Position numbers and translations under genes: made by a program
Shown here: piece by piece, positions 33,519 through 41,614 of the stretch
Position numbering within the stretch: the stretch's first letter is position 1
Layout: every line of letters begins with the position of its first letter
From: Pseudomonas agarici
GTDB lineage: Bacteria; Pseudomonadota; Gammaproteobacteria; Pseudomonadales; Pseudomonadaceae
DNA: 46,367 nt
Direction of reading: 5' to 3'
Assembly (NCBI RefSeq): GCF_900109755.1
Contig: NZ_FOAR01000035.1
Span: 1-46,367 of the forward strand
The notes under the pieces: model-generated
What the model was told of the DNA's origin: nothing
Databases searched by the model: none
Seen by the model: the letters and a program-made list of their open reading frames with translations, nothing else

Positions 33519-34014
33519 TCCAGGCGTTCAAGGCCCAGGAATAACCTGCCGGCTAATCGTCCAGGTCTTGCATTTCGCCGCGAGCGCGGCTATTTCTTCG
33601 ATGCTCATGGTTCCAACTCATCAAGGGTGACCCCCGCTGCGCGGGAGTTCGCGACCCTCTTCAGATCCCTTAACTGAGCACGCACATTAGCTGAGGCTCC
33701 GGCCACATTATTGAGACGCTCGCGCAATCTCCCGGAGATGGATCGCGCCGCCCAGAAAACAGCCGGTTTTCCGTCTGCATTTCCTGACGCTTACGTGTCA
33801 CTCACGTCTAGGTATTGAGGTCTCCAGAAAAGCTGTATCTATGTCTGAACGGTTCAGGCCTGGACGACAGCCTATCAACGGTTTCGAGACTGGCGAAACC
33901 GGGTACAGCCGGGCCCACCTGATATGGCCGCAACTGAAGTGTTGTGTCCAAATGAATCTCGATATCGCGTTTTAGGGTGTACCATCAGACTTTGTCCATC
34001 AGATCTAGCCAGTC
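33519..34014. other. Decayed region between tRNA-Arg(CCT) island edge and KaiC operon
   Basis: No intact gene. On the minus strand, an open stretch without a start (about 33785-33607, containing KPAVFWAARSISGRLRERL and ending LDELEP) stops at an ATGA that also starts a second short frame (MSIEEIAALAAKCKTW, from 33609). This is the layout of two coupled genes of which only fragments remain. I do not recognise the family. Confidence 0.4.
33845..33900 (+). promoter_or_regulatory. Palindromes upstream of the KaiC operon
   Basis: A perfect 6-1-6 palindrome CTGAAC-G-GTTCAG (33845-33857) is followed by a dyad GGTTTCG...CGAAACC (33880-33886 with 33894-33900). They lie 115-170 bp before the first gene and may be operator or leader structures. 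Function unproven. Confidence 0.35.
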
Positions 34015-34449
34015 ATGTTTACGCTAAGCGAAGAGAACCGCCAGATCGTAGCTTCTCTGGCGCACCGTGTTGGCCCCGACGTTGACATTGCAAGGGTCGC
34101 CCAGGCGATCGTCTCGACCTTGCAGGATATGAACGCAGCCCTCATGCCCATCATTGGTCAGCAAGGGGTTGGCGCGCTTCACCGCCGCAGCCTCCAGCTG
34201 TGCGCTTGCGCTCATCCGCGCTTGGCCGGCACCTATGACCGCGTGCAGGCCGCGTTGGATCTGACTGCCCTCAAGTCCGTGCTCCTCGAACAAAGCGAAG
34301 CCGATGCGTTGTTTTTCGGTGAAGTGATGCTGACCACCTTCTACGAGCTGCTGACCACGCTGATTGGGCCCTCGCTCACTGCACGATTGCTTCGTGACGT
34401 GTGGGAGCCATCTTTGAGCGACACCCCTTCGCAGGAAAATTCGCCATGA
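34015..34449 (+). CDS. Unknown 144-residue helical protein, first gene of KaiC-like operon
   Basis: A protein I do not recognise. It appears mostly alpha-helical and soluble (SEENRQIVASLAHRVG, RVAQAIVSTLQDMNAALMPII, LTALKSVLLEQSEADALFFGEVMLTTFYELLTTLIGPSLTARLLRDVW). It has no signal peptide, membrane span or obvious catalytic motif; a CACAH sequence in the middle (LQLCACAHPRL) is notable. Its stop overlaps the KaiC-like start (ATGA), which argues for coupled translation and a shared function. It has no resemblance I can see to KaiA or KaiB. Confidence 0.8.
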   Translation: MFTLSEENRQIVASLAHRVGPDVDIARVAQAIVSTLQDMNAALMPIIGQQGVGALHRRSLQLCACAHPRLAGTYDRVQAALDLTALKSVLLEQSEADALFFGEVMLTTFYELLTTLIGPSLTARLLRDVWEPSLSDTPSQENSP

Positions 34450-35996
34450 GCACCAAAGTGACTATCAACCGCTTGGCCACCGGCGTGCCAGGACTGGACG
34501 AGGTGCTGGGTGGAGGTTTGCCGGAGTTTTCGTTCAACCTGATCGCTGGCCCTCCGGGTTGCGGCAAAACCACCCTAGCGCATCAGATGATGTTTGCTCT
34601 GGCGACGCCCGAACGCCCGGCGCTGTTCTTTACCGTACTGGGTGAGCCACCGCTGAAGATGCTGCGCTATCAGCAGCAATTCGATTTTTTCGACAGCGAA
34701 GCGATCAACCGGTCGATCCGCTACATCAACCTGGCCGACGACACGCTGGCCGGAGATCTGGACGAGGTGTTACGACGCATCGTCAGCGAGGTGGAGGCGC
34801 ACTCTCCATCACTGGTGTTCGTTGACTCGTTCCGTTCGGTGGTGCTGGCCAGCCAGACTCAGGACAACCCCAACAACAACCTGCCGCAGTTCGTTCAGCA
34901 ATTGGGCATGTTGATGACCACCTGGCAGGCGACGACTTTCCTGATTGGCGAATACTTTACCGAAACCGACACCAACCCGATTTTTACCGTGGCCGATGGT
35001 CTGATCTGGTTGCGTCAGAGCGTTCAGCGCAACTCCATGGTGCGCAAGATGGAAATCATGAAGATGCGCGGCCAGCCGACGCTGCCAGGACTGCACACTT
35101 TTCGCATCGCTACGTCGGGGATCAAGGTTTTTGCTCCGGCGGCAATCAGTCCGGCTGAGGCTCCTCTGGGGTTCCCTATCAAACGTCTGAAAATGGGCGT
35201 GCCACGGCTCGATGAGATGCTCGGTGGTGGTCTGCCACGAGGCTATTCATTGCTGGTGGCCGGCCCCTCGGGGTCGGGTAAAAGCATTCTGGCGGCGACT
35301 TTCCTCGCCGAAGGCGCACGCAATGGTGAAACCGGTGTGATTGCGGTGTTCGAACAGCGCCCCGATCACTCACAGAACGCCACTCTGGCCAGCCTGATCC
35401 AGAGTGGCCAGGTCGGCCTGGTGGACAGCCGCGCGCCGGATCTGTCCATCGACGAAATCGTTCAGTTGCTGTTAGCCGAGATCGCCCGATTGAAAGCCGC
35501 TCGCGTGGTGATCGATTCGCTGTCGGGTTTCGAACTGGCGCTGGCGCCGACCTTTCGTGAAGATTTTCGCGAGTCGCTGTCACGCATGGTCACGGCCCTA
35601 ACTAGCGCCGGAGTCAGCGTACTGATGACCTCGGAGCTGGAAGACCGCTACACCGATCTGCGATTTAGCCCTTATGGCACCGCGTTTCTCACCGACGCGA
35701 TCATCGTTCAGCGCTATATTGAAGTGCAGAGCCGCTTGATGCGCATCATGGCTGTGGTCAAAGTGCGGGCCAGTGCCCACTCCGATGAGTTGCGCCTGTA
35801 CCACATTGACGATAACGGCCTGCAAATCGGCGAAATGTTGCCGGATCAGGAAGGTTTGCTCGGGGGGCGGCCAACCCGCCAGCGTCCCGGAGACAGATGC
35901 GTGAGTCAAGGTCATGAGCAACGTCGATGGCAAGAACGAAGAAGCGGTGGCCAATGCCGCTCGCGAACTGTTCCTGCTCGGCCAGAAAACCGTTAA
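34446..35996 (+). CDS. KaiC-like double-domain RecA-fold ATPase
   Basis: A 516-residue protein with two KaiC domains. CI: Walker A GPPGCGKT at residues 35-42, Walker B ending FVDSF at D127. CII: Walker A GPSGSGKS at 273-280, Walker B VVIDSLS at D357. Each domain starts with the KaiC phrase GVPGLDEVLGGGLP or GVPRLDEMLGGGLP. By alignment with cyanobacterial KaiC, the CI glutamate pair is GE (E67), the CII pair is EQ (E303, Q304), and the phosphorylated Ser-Thr pair is A413-F414. It is thus probably an ATPase scaffold rather than a self-phosphorylating clock. The Arg-rich last 40 residues overlap the histidine kinase start and may not be conserved. ATGA overlap with the upstream gene. Confidence 0.87.
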   Translation: MSTKVTINRLATGVPGLDEVLGGGLPEFSFNLIAGPPGCGKTTLAHQMMFALATPERPALFFTVLGEPPLKMLRYQQQFDFFDSEAINRSIRYINLADDTLAGDLDEVLRRIVSEVEAHSPSLVFVDSFRSVVLASQTQDNPNNNLPQFVQQLGMLMTTWQATTFLIGEYFTETDTNPIFTVADGLIWLRQSVQRNSMVRKMEIMKMRGQPTLPGLHTFRIATSGIKVFAPAAISPAEAPLGFPIKRLKMGVPRLDEMLGGGLPRGYSLLVAGPSGSGKSILAATFLAEGARNGETGVIAVFEQRPDHSQNATLASLIQSGQVGLVDSRAPDLSIDEIVQLLLAEIARLKAARVVIDSLSGFELALAPTFREDFRESLSRMVTALTSAGVSVLMTSELEDRYTDLRFSPYGTAFLTDAIIVQRYIEVQSRLMRIMAVVKVRASAHSDELRLYHIDDNGLQIGEMLPDQEGLLGGRPTRQRPGDRCVSQGHEQRRWQERRSGGQCRSRTVPARPENR

Positions 35997-36939
35997 GGCA
36001 CGGGCAGTATTGGCGGCATTGCAAAAAGAGTTGAGCGACGCCAATGCCCAACTCGTCGATGGCCAGCAGGTCGAACAACTGCTCGAAGCCAATCAGCAAT
36101 TGGTGCTGGCGATCCTCCTGGCGCATTCGGAGGCGGAAAAACCCCAGCGCACGCAAGAAGAACAAAGGCTGTACCTGGAGATGCGCGAAGCCAACGAACA
36201 ATTGGTGATCGCCGCCCTCAGCGCGCAACATTTGCAAGCCTCGGCCGAACACTCACTGGAACAACAACGACACATTCTCGTCATGGTGGCCCATGAGCTG
36301 CGCAACCCGCTGACGCCCATCAGCATGATCGCCGGACGGCTGGCGCGTGTCTCCAGTGAAGAACTGCCGCGAATGCAGGCGTTGATCGAAGGCCAGGTGC
36401 GACACATGTCGCGGCTGGTGGACGATTTGCTCGACGTCTCTCGTGCCAGCACTGGCAAGCTGCGCCTCGATTGCCGCACGGTAGACATGATGCAGATCAT
36501 CCATGAAGCCATCGCTGTATGCAGTCCAGTGATGAGTGCTCACCATCTGCACTTTACGGCACGGTTGCCCGAATGTGCGCTGGCGGTGGACGGCGATCCG
36601 GTGCGTCTCACGCAAATTCTAGGCAACCTGCTGGGCAACGCGGCCAAATACACACCAGCAGGCGGCACTGTCACGCTTTCAGTCTCGACTGAGGTCGATG
36701 TACTTGAGATGAGTATCTGTGATAACGGCATCGGCATCTCTGCCCAGGCACTGCCGTTTATCTTCGATCCGTTTGTACAGGACGTTCATGCCGTTGGCTT
36801 CAACGGTGCCGGCTTAGGCATCGGTCTGACGGTAGTGCGTGAGTTGGTCGAAGCCCACGGCGGCACCGTGACGGGTATGAGCGAGGGAGATGGTAAGGGA
36901 AGCGAGTTTGTGGTGACGTTACCATTGGTGATCCATTGA
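35914..36939 (+). CDS. Soluble sensor histidine kinase coupled to KaiC-like protein
   Basis: A 341-residue kinase. Residues 1-120 are a charged, Gln/Glu-rich likely coiled coil with no membrane span and no PAS, GAF or KaiB-like domain. The phosphoacceptor is H127 in VMVAHELRNPLTPI. N box NLLGNAAKYTP (N242), G1 ICDNGIGIS (D270), F box FIFDPFVQ and G2 GAGLGIGL (about 298-305) are complete. Its ATG lies 83 bp inside the KaiC-like frame with AAGG just upstream. No response regulator gene is adjacent. Position and lack of its own sensor domain suggest that the KaiC-like ATPase provides the input, as KaiC does for SasA; this is inference. Confidence 0.87.
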   Translation: MSNVDGKNEEAVANAARELFLLGQKTVKARAVLAALQKELSDANAQLVDGQQVEQLLEANQQLVLAILLAHSEAEKPQRTQEEQRLYLEMREANEQLVIAALSAQHLQASAEHSLEQQRHILVMVAHELRNPLTPISMIAGRLARVSSEELPRMQALIEGQVRHMSRLVDDLLDVSRASTGKLRLDCRTVDMMQIIHEAIAVCSPVMSAHHLHFTARLPECALAVDGDPVRLTQILGNLLGNAAKYTPAGGTVTLSVSTEVDVLEMSICDNGIGISAQALPFIFDPFVQDVHAVGFNGAGLGIGLTVVRELVEAHGGTVTGMSEGDGKGSEFVVTLPLVIH

Positions 36940-37217
36940 GGTTTCTTTAACGCTAGCTGGCCGAAAACCGGATTTGGCCGAATCAATTCAACGATGGACT
37001 GACGCCAATTCGGGCCGAAGAAAAACTTAACGTCCTGTCCGGAATTAGTTGGCCACTACGATTCAACCTCTCTAGAAAATGCGCATTTTTTTGAAAGCAG
37101 ACTGTCAGGAGCGGTGCTAGCGTCTTCGTGCAAGTATCTAGGCTGTGCTTACAGCAGTAACCATTTTTGCAAGAGCAGCCTAATTCCCCACGAAAAAGTG
37201 TATCTAAGGGCGTTTTT
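36940..37217. other. Intergenic region before the secreted propeller gene
   Basis: AT-rich, about 280 bp, no gene. It marks the change from GC-rich kinase DNA to the AT-rich gene that follows. Confidence 0.4.
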
Positions 37218-38591
37218 ATGAACGTAATACCAAAAATCACGCTATCGGCGGTGGCCATCTGTATAAGCTGCGTTGCTTTCGCCGGCAGCGAGAAAAAATT
37301 CCTCTACACATTGACGAATAACATTGCAGAAAACCAAAATGCAGTCGCTCAATATCGACGACTGAGCGATGGTTCTATTAAATTTATGAGATTTTATAAA
37401 ACCAATGGCACGGGTATTAATAACAATACTCACGGAAAACTGGGTCCGCAAGATAACGATTCACAGATCATCATCACTGGTGATAAAAAACGTCTTTATG
37501 CGGTGAACACCAATAGCAATAGTATATCTGGATTCAATATAGGTAAAGAAGGGCACCTTAGTGAAATTCCGGGTTCACCCTTTTCATCCAAGGGCATCGC
37601 ACCGGTCAGCATTAATATTTCAGGAAACATCTTGATTGCTGCTAATCGGAACGAAGACTACCATCAGAAAGCGAGTTTATCTGATCCTGAGGGAGCCAGT
37701 TACACTTCTTTTAAAATCCAGCATAACGGAGCCCTGGTCTATGCAGACACTTTAAAGGTGCCTGACTTCCAAAAGCCCGCGCAAATTCATGCATCCAGGA
37801 CAGTGAAGAATCTATTTTTTGCCGATGAGTTTCAAGTTGACGCTGATTTTGACGGAGACGGCTCTCGGTCATTTTTAGCTGGCCCGAAGAGCAGTGTCCA
37901 AGGTCAAATAAAAACTATGAAAATCAATGACAAAGGGGAATTAACGCTTATCAACAAAACCACACTGCCTGAGACAATTGAAAATTACCTTTACATTGGT
38001 TCGCCGGGCGTACCTTCAATGCCTCTGGGTCTTTGGAGCCATCCGTCACAAAATATATTGTACGCCGGGTTCGTAACGAGAAATCAGTTGGGTGTATTCT
38101 CATACGATGACTCGGGTAGTTTGAAGTTTGTAAATGCGGTAAATAATAGTGGTCAGGATATTTGTTGGGTATTGGTCAACAAGCAAGCGACGCGGCTTTA
38201 CACGGTGAACAATTTACCACGCTTGAATACTCAACAGGCATCTAGCACAATATCCGTTTATGATATTTCTGGCGACAACGCTTTGTCACCCATGGAAATA
38301 CAAGTCGTTAATGTTCCAATGCCTGGCGAGTCGTTTATCAACAATCGAAACCTGATGCAGCCTGGAAGCACTTCATTCGAGATGGCGCTTTCACCAGATG
38401 AAGATTTTCTCTACATTATCAATCAAAGAATCAATCAGACTGCGGAAAATACATTGGGAGCTGGCAACGCCATACACAGTTTTTCCGTGCAAAAGGATGG
38501 GTTGCTCAAGGCCGCATCGTCAGTCGACCTTTTAAAAGACGGATTTCCGGCGAACTCGAGGGCTCAAGGGGTCGTTGCTGTTGATTTCTGA
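37218..38591 (+). CDS. Secreted beta-propeller protein, lactonase-like
   Basis: A 457-residue exported protein. The signal peptide is MNVIPKITLSAVAICISCVAFAG. The mature part shows repeated propeller-blade phrases (KKRLYAVNTNSNSISGFNIG, QNILYAGFVTRNQLGVFSYD, ATRLYTVNNL, DEDFLYIINQR, NAIHSFSVQKDGLL) as in the YbhE/6-phosphogluconolactonase-type seven-bladed lactonase family, and a DADFDGDGS loop that could bind calcium. The enzyme activity is not shown; many family members are of unknown function. The gene is clearly AT-richer than the neighbours and uses AT-ending codons, suggesting recent transfer. The ATG at 37218 is supported by AAGGG 7 bases before and by the signal peptide. Confidence 0.75.
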   Translation: MNVIPKITLSAVAICISCVAFAGSEKKFLYTLTNNIAENQNAVAQYRRLSDGSIKFMRFYKTNGTGINNNTHGKLGPQDNDSQIIITGDKKRLYAVNTNSNSISGFNIGKEGHLSEIPGSPFSSKGIAPVSINISGNILIAANRNEDYHQKASLSDPEGASYTSFKIQHNGALVYADTLKVPDFQKPAQIHASRTVKNLFFADEFQVDADFDGDGSRSFLAGPKSSVQGQIKTMKINDKGELTLINKTTLPETIENYLYIGSPGVPSMPLGLWSHPSQNILYAGFVTRNQLGVFSYDDSGSLKFVNAVNNSGQDICWVLVNKQATRLYTVNNLPRLNTQQASSTISVYDISGDNALSPMEIQVVNVPMPGESFINNRNLMQPGSTSFEMALSPDEDFLYIINQRINQTAENTLGAGNAIHSFSVQKDGLLKAASSVDLLKDGFPANSRAQGVVAVDF

Positions 38592-38612
38592 AATCCCAAG
38601 AGCCATTAATAA

Positions 38613-38652
38613 GCGCCGAAGTTTAAGCTGTCTATAAACTTCGGCGCAGCTT
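38613..38652 (+). terminator. Strong hairpin after the propeller gene
   Basis: GCGCCGAAGTTTA (38613-38625) and TAAACTTCGGCGC (38635-38647) form a 13-bp stem 21 bp after the stop. Only a short T-stretch follows. Confidence 0.75.
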
Positions 38653-38761
38653 TGTCGGTATGCTCGGCATCGGCGAAAGACACCTGTTTCATAGGACTCA
38701 ATCGTTCAGTTTGCGCGAGGTAGGTATTTCATCAAATCTGCAGGTTTTTTTCAGGGTCTCC

Positions 38762-38926
38762 CTAAGTAACCCGTGTGGTGAGTTCTATGAGTCAATTTCG
38801 GCGCCACCTGCCCTTGACCGGCGTTGCTGTTGCCCGCCATAGCCAGGCTAGACGGGTCACAGCGCTTAGGTCATGGGCGGCAGGCCTGCGAACTTGAACT
38901 AACGAACTCACCGTACAGGTCACTAG
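38762..38926 (+). repeat. MITE-like repeat, copy 3
   Basis: About 165 bp in the same orientation as copy 1. Shared landmarks are GAGTTCTATGAGTCAATTTC, GCGTTGCTGTTGC, GGGTCACAGCGC and AACGAACTCACCGTACAGG, ending CACTAG. The left terminal repeat is degraded (CTAAGTAACCCGTGTGG). No gene stop codon coincides with this copy. Confidence 0.82.
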
Positions 38927-39188
38927 GTGATTGACATCGGATTTAGAGCTTTATGGCTGAGAAGGCCTCACTTTATCCCCCTAACTCTGGGGGTGTCATC
39001 TGCTAGAAATAATCGTTTATTTTGTATTTTATAAACGTGCTTTTTGGTGATGGTTTTTATTTGATGTTTACCACTTGCTTTAATGTCTTGTTGCGCTATA
39101 AGTAATAGGGGTAAAATGGACAGCGCTGATTTTTGCTAGGACGATAAAAACTCTTTTCTGCAACCCACAGCCATTGCTGGAGTAAATT
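38927..39188. other. AT-rich intergenic region
   Basis: About 260 bp, strongly AT-rich (for example TTTTATTTGATGTTTACC), no gene seen. Probably the promoter of the small exported protein. Confidence 0.4.
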
Positions 39189-39473
39189 ATGAGATATAAA
39201 TTTGCGTTGCTTGCATCGATTGCCATTTCCGTATTTTCAATCCAGTCCCATGCTGCTGATAATTTGTGTGACCTCAATCTAGAAAAAATTGATGAGGTGC
39301 TCGTTACGGCCAGCCAAAATTTAGAAGGGGGGGCGACGGATAACCTTAAGCAAGCGAAGAAAGAGGCGCTGGCGGCAAAAAAAGCTGGTGACATTGATAA
39401 GTGCATAAATTTGACTCAACGCGTATTAAGTAACGCCGAAAACAGCACCATGGGTGGCGGCGGTAGCAGATAA
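39189..39473 (+). CDS. Small exported protein of unknown function
   Basis: A 94-residue protein with a signal peptide (RYKFALLASIAISVFSIQSHAA). The mature part of about 71 residues is helical and Ala/Lys-rich (LNLEKIDEVLVTASQNL, NLKQAKKEALAAKKAGDIDKC), has two Cys (about residues 27 and 77) that could form a disulfide, and ends GGGGSR. I know no function. GGAG precedes the ATG. Confidence 0.7.
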   Translation: MRYKFALLASIAISVFSIQSHAADNLCDLNLEKIDEVLVTASQNLEGGATDNLKQAKKEALAAKKAGDIDKCINLTQRVLSNAENSTMGGGGSR

Positions 39474-39821
39474 CGCTTTTAGAGCTGGCGTAGGGGCGAA
39501 GACAGGCCAATATTCGGAGCCTCGATGTTTTGAAAAGTACCGAATGAGGTTCTACGCTCCTACGCCGGACACAAAAAATCAACCAATGTCGTTGTCGGGT
39601 AGATAAGGCCCTTAAGCCGAATGATGATTGCGGGTGTGAAAGCCTACTTCGCTCTGTTACTGGCTCCTCAAATCTGGCGCAGGTTGGGTGAGTGGATACA
39701 GCACCGTTGCAGGCCATCCAGTTCAAGCGATGGCGGCACGTCTTTTCTAACCTCAACCTCTCGAACCGCCCGCTGCGGGTCGCGGCCTGTGAAGGTCCAA
39801 CCCCTTGCTGTCACGGTGGGC
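39474..39821. other. Non-coding region with inverted repeat and possible element debris
   Basis: No gene. GGCGTAGGGGCG (39487-39498) and CGCTCCTACGCC (39555-39566) are inverted with one mismatch, a REP-like or terminator-like structure. The stretch 39690-39790 (plus frame QFKRWRHVFSNLNLSNRPLR) looks like the tail fragment sometimes found beside mobile elements, but I cannot name the element. Confidence 0.4.
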
Positions 39822-40499
39822 TTAGAATTTATAGCCCAGACCAACCATATATACCCACGGGTCGATATCCACATTGAGCTTCAGGTCGCCAGCACCGGCT
39901 AGGTCAACGTGGGCATTGGTGTCGATATCGATATAACGTAGTTGGCCGTTGATCATCCAATGGTCGCCGATCATATAGTCGGCGCCGATTTGCGCAGCCA
40001 TGCCCCATGAATTATCCAGATCAAGGTGGCTGTAGCCTTTGGCTTCGGCGCTGTTTGAAGTGTCGGTGTCATAGAAGGCCGTGTAGTTGACGCCAATGCC
40101 TGCGTATGGTTGGAACGCGTAGTTCTTGTCCAACGGGTAGTAGATCAAGCTCAGAGTTGGTGGCGCATGTTTGACTTCGCCGAGGTTGCCATTGAGTCCA
40201 GCTAATCCGCCTTGCAGGCCATGTACACCCACATCGTGGTTGAATGTGGCGGCCAGCAACTCGATACCCAAATGGTCAGTAAACATGTAAGCGAAGTTGA
40301 GGCCCAGTTGAGTGTCGCTTTCAACTGTCGCGCTGCCGCCCAGGTTACCCAGTGGGCTCTTCACGCCAGAGCTGTCTTCGTTCGGATCAACGGTGATCGC
40401 ACCAGCGCGAACAATGATATCGCCCGCTTCATATGCGTGAGCAAAACCAGGGGCGATGGCAAGAGCAAGCAGTTGAGCTATGAGCGTGTATTTATTCAT
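39822..40499 (-). CDS. ompW: Outer membrane protein OmpW
   Basis: A 225-residue eight-stranded outer-membrane barrel. The signal peptide is MNKYTLIAQLLALAIAPGFAHA. The mature start YEAGDIIVRAGAITVDPNEDSS, the central FMFTDHLGIELLAATFNHD-like block (here YMFTDHLGIELLAATF) and the C-terminal aromatic VGLGYKF needed for BAM-mediated insertion are typical. It forms a narrow hydrophobic channel for small molecules. AAGGAGTT precedes the ATG. Confidence 0.93.
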   Translation of the reverse strand: MNKYTLIAQLLALAIAPGFAHAYEAGDIIVRAGAITVDPNEDSSGVKSPLGNLGGSATVESDTQLGLNFAYMFTDHLGIELLAATFNHDVGVHGLQGGLAGLNGNLGEVKHAPPTLSLIYYPLDKNYAFQPYAGIGVNYTAFYDTDTSNSAEAKGYSHLDLDNSWGMAAQIGADYMIGDHWMINGQLRYIDIDTNAHVDLAGAGDLKLNVDIDPWVYMVGLGYKF

Positions 40500-41614
40500 G
40501 GATAACTCCTTTTAAATTATTGGGTTTTTCGGTGTTGGTTAAATCATATGTTGCTAACAAAAACTGATATTGGCTCAGCTAAAGAAGCCGATGGGATGCT
40601 TTTACACCTAAATTGACAAACAGCCCGGATCATCACATAAACACGCACTTGGTTGATTTTTTGTCACGAGCCCGGAGTATATTAAACCCTCAATATTTGC
40701 GCGGTCGTATTTTCTTCTTTTACGATGTTATTCGTTAATGTGCAAAGGCTTTTTTTCATCACCCGCGAAAGCAGCTCAACTGGAATAGGTCCCCGAAGCA
40801 CATAGCACGACTTTAGGTGTTACGCTCATGGAAACGTCCTCAGATCCAAATTTTATTGATGGAAGTAGGCTGTCCTTGTAAATAATAGAAGACATTAGTA
40901 GTGATTCCAGTACAAAATGCTTGTACGCATACGCTAGCACCAACCCCGCTGGTTTGCTTTCAAAAAGATGCGGATTTTATAAGGTAGACGGGTGAAGAAA
41001 CTGCGCCGATGAAGACCGTAAACGGCTTAAATAAAATGGCCGCTGAATGACAATTTATGAAATTCTCTTTGCGTGCCCACGAAGAAATTCTAATTCTAGC
41101 CTCGAGCGATTGTATCTTTCGTTATCGTTGAGTATTTGTGAAGTGCTCGATGCTTGAAATAATCCACATCGAGTGGATTAGGAGTTCGGCAGCTTCTTCT
41201 ATAGGGATATTCGCAAGTCCGGTATCGCCTTCGTCCAGGACTAAGGCAGCACTGGGTTACTCTCGTTCTTTACTCGAACAATTTCGCCACCATGCTTGAC
41301 CTGGGATAATCAACCGCCCTGGACAGCAGCGAGCCAGCCTGTCATGCAATCGAGATTTTCGACCTTGAGCGCACTATCAAGAAAAGCTGATAAGCCGCAG
41401 CCGTTTTCTGGTCGAAATCGACGCCGTCATCCCGTGACAGATATTGATCGCAAGGCCGAAACCCTTCTATCCCAAGGGCAAGCAGCCGGGATGCCCGCAT
41501 CTTGTACCTTATCCGAGGATGTCGCCTAATGGGCTGCCCGGCAACCTATCGCAGACCAAGGCCACCACAACGCTTAGACTTCTCAATCCTCCCAGTCACC
41601 CGCGGAGCCCCTCG
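40500..41614. other. 1.1-kb AT-rich region between ompW and the sigma-54 activator
   Basis: No gene that I can support. Short open frames (for example 41296-41529) show no domain. It contains the ompW promoter at its left end and the activator leader at its right. AT content and lack of coding order suggest decayed accessory DNA. Confidence 0.45.

Noticed and set aside
34015..36939. KaiA or KaiB homologue near the KaiC-like gene
   Set aside because: Neither the 144-residue protein nor the kinase N-terminus shows a thioredoxin-like KaiB pattern or KaiA features.
41296..41529. A 77-codon frame upstream of the sigma-54 activator
   Set aside because: No domain, no good ribosome site, out of context in an AT-rich non-coding stretch.
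33112..41600. A duplicate of the tRNA-Arg(CCT) 3' end as an att site of an integrated island
   Set aside because: No second copy seen by eye, and no integrase gene found.
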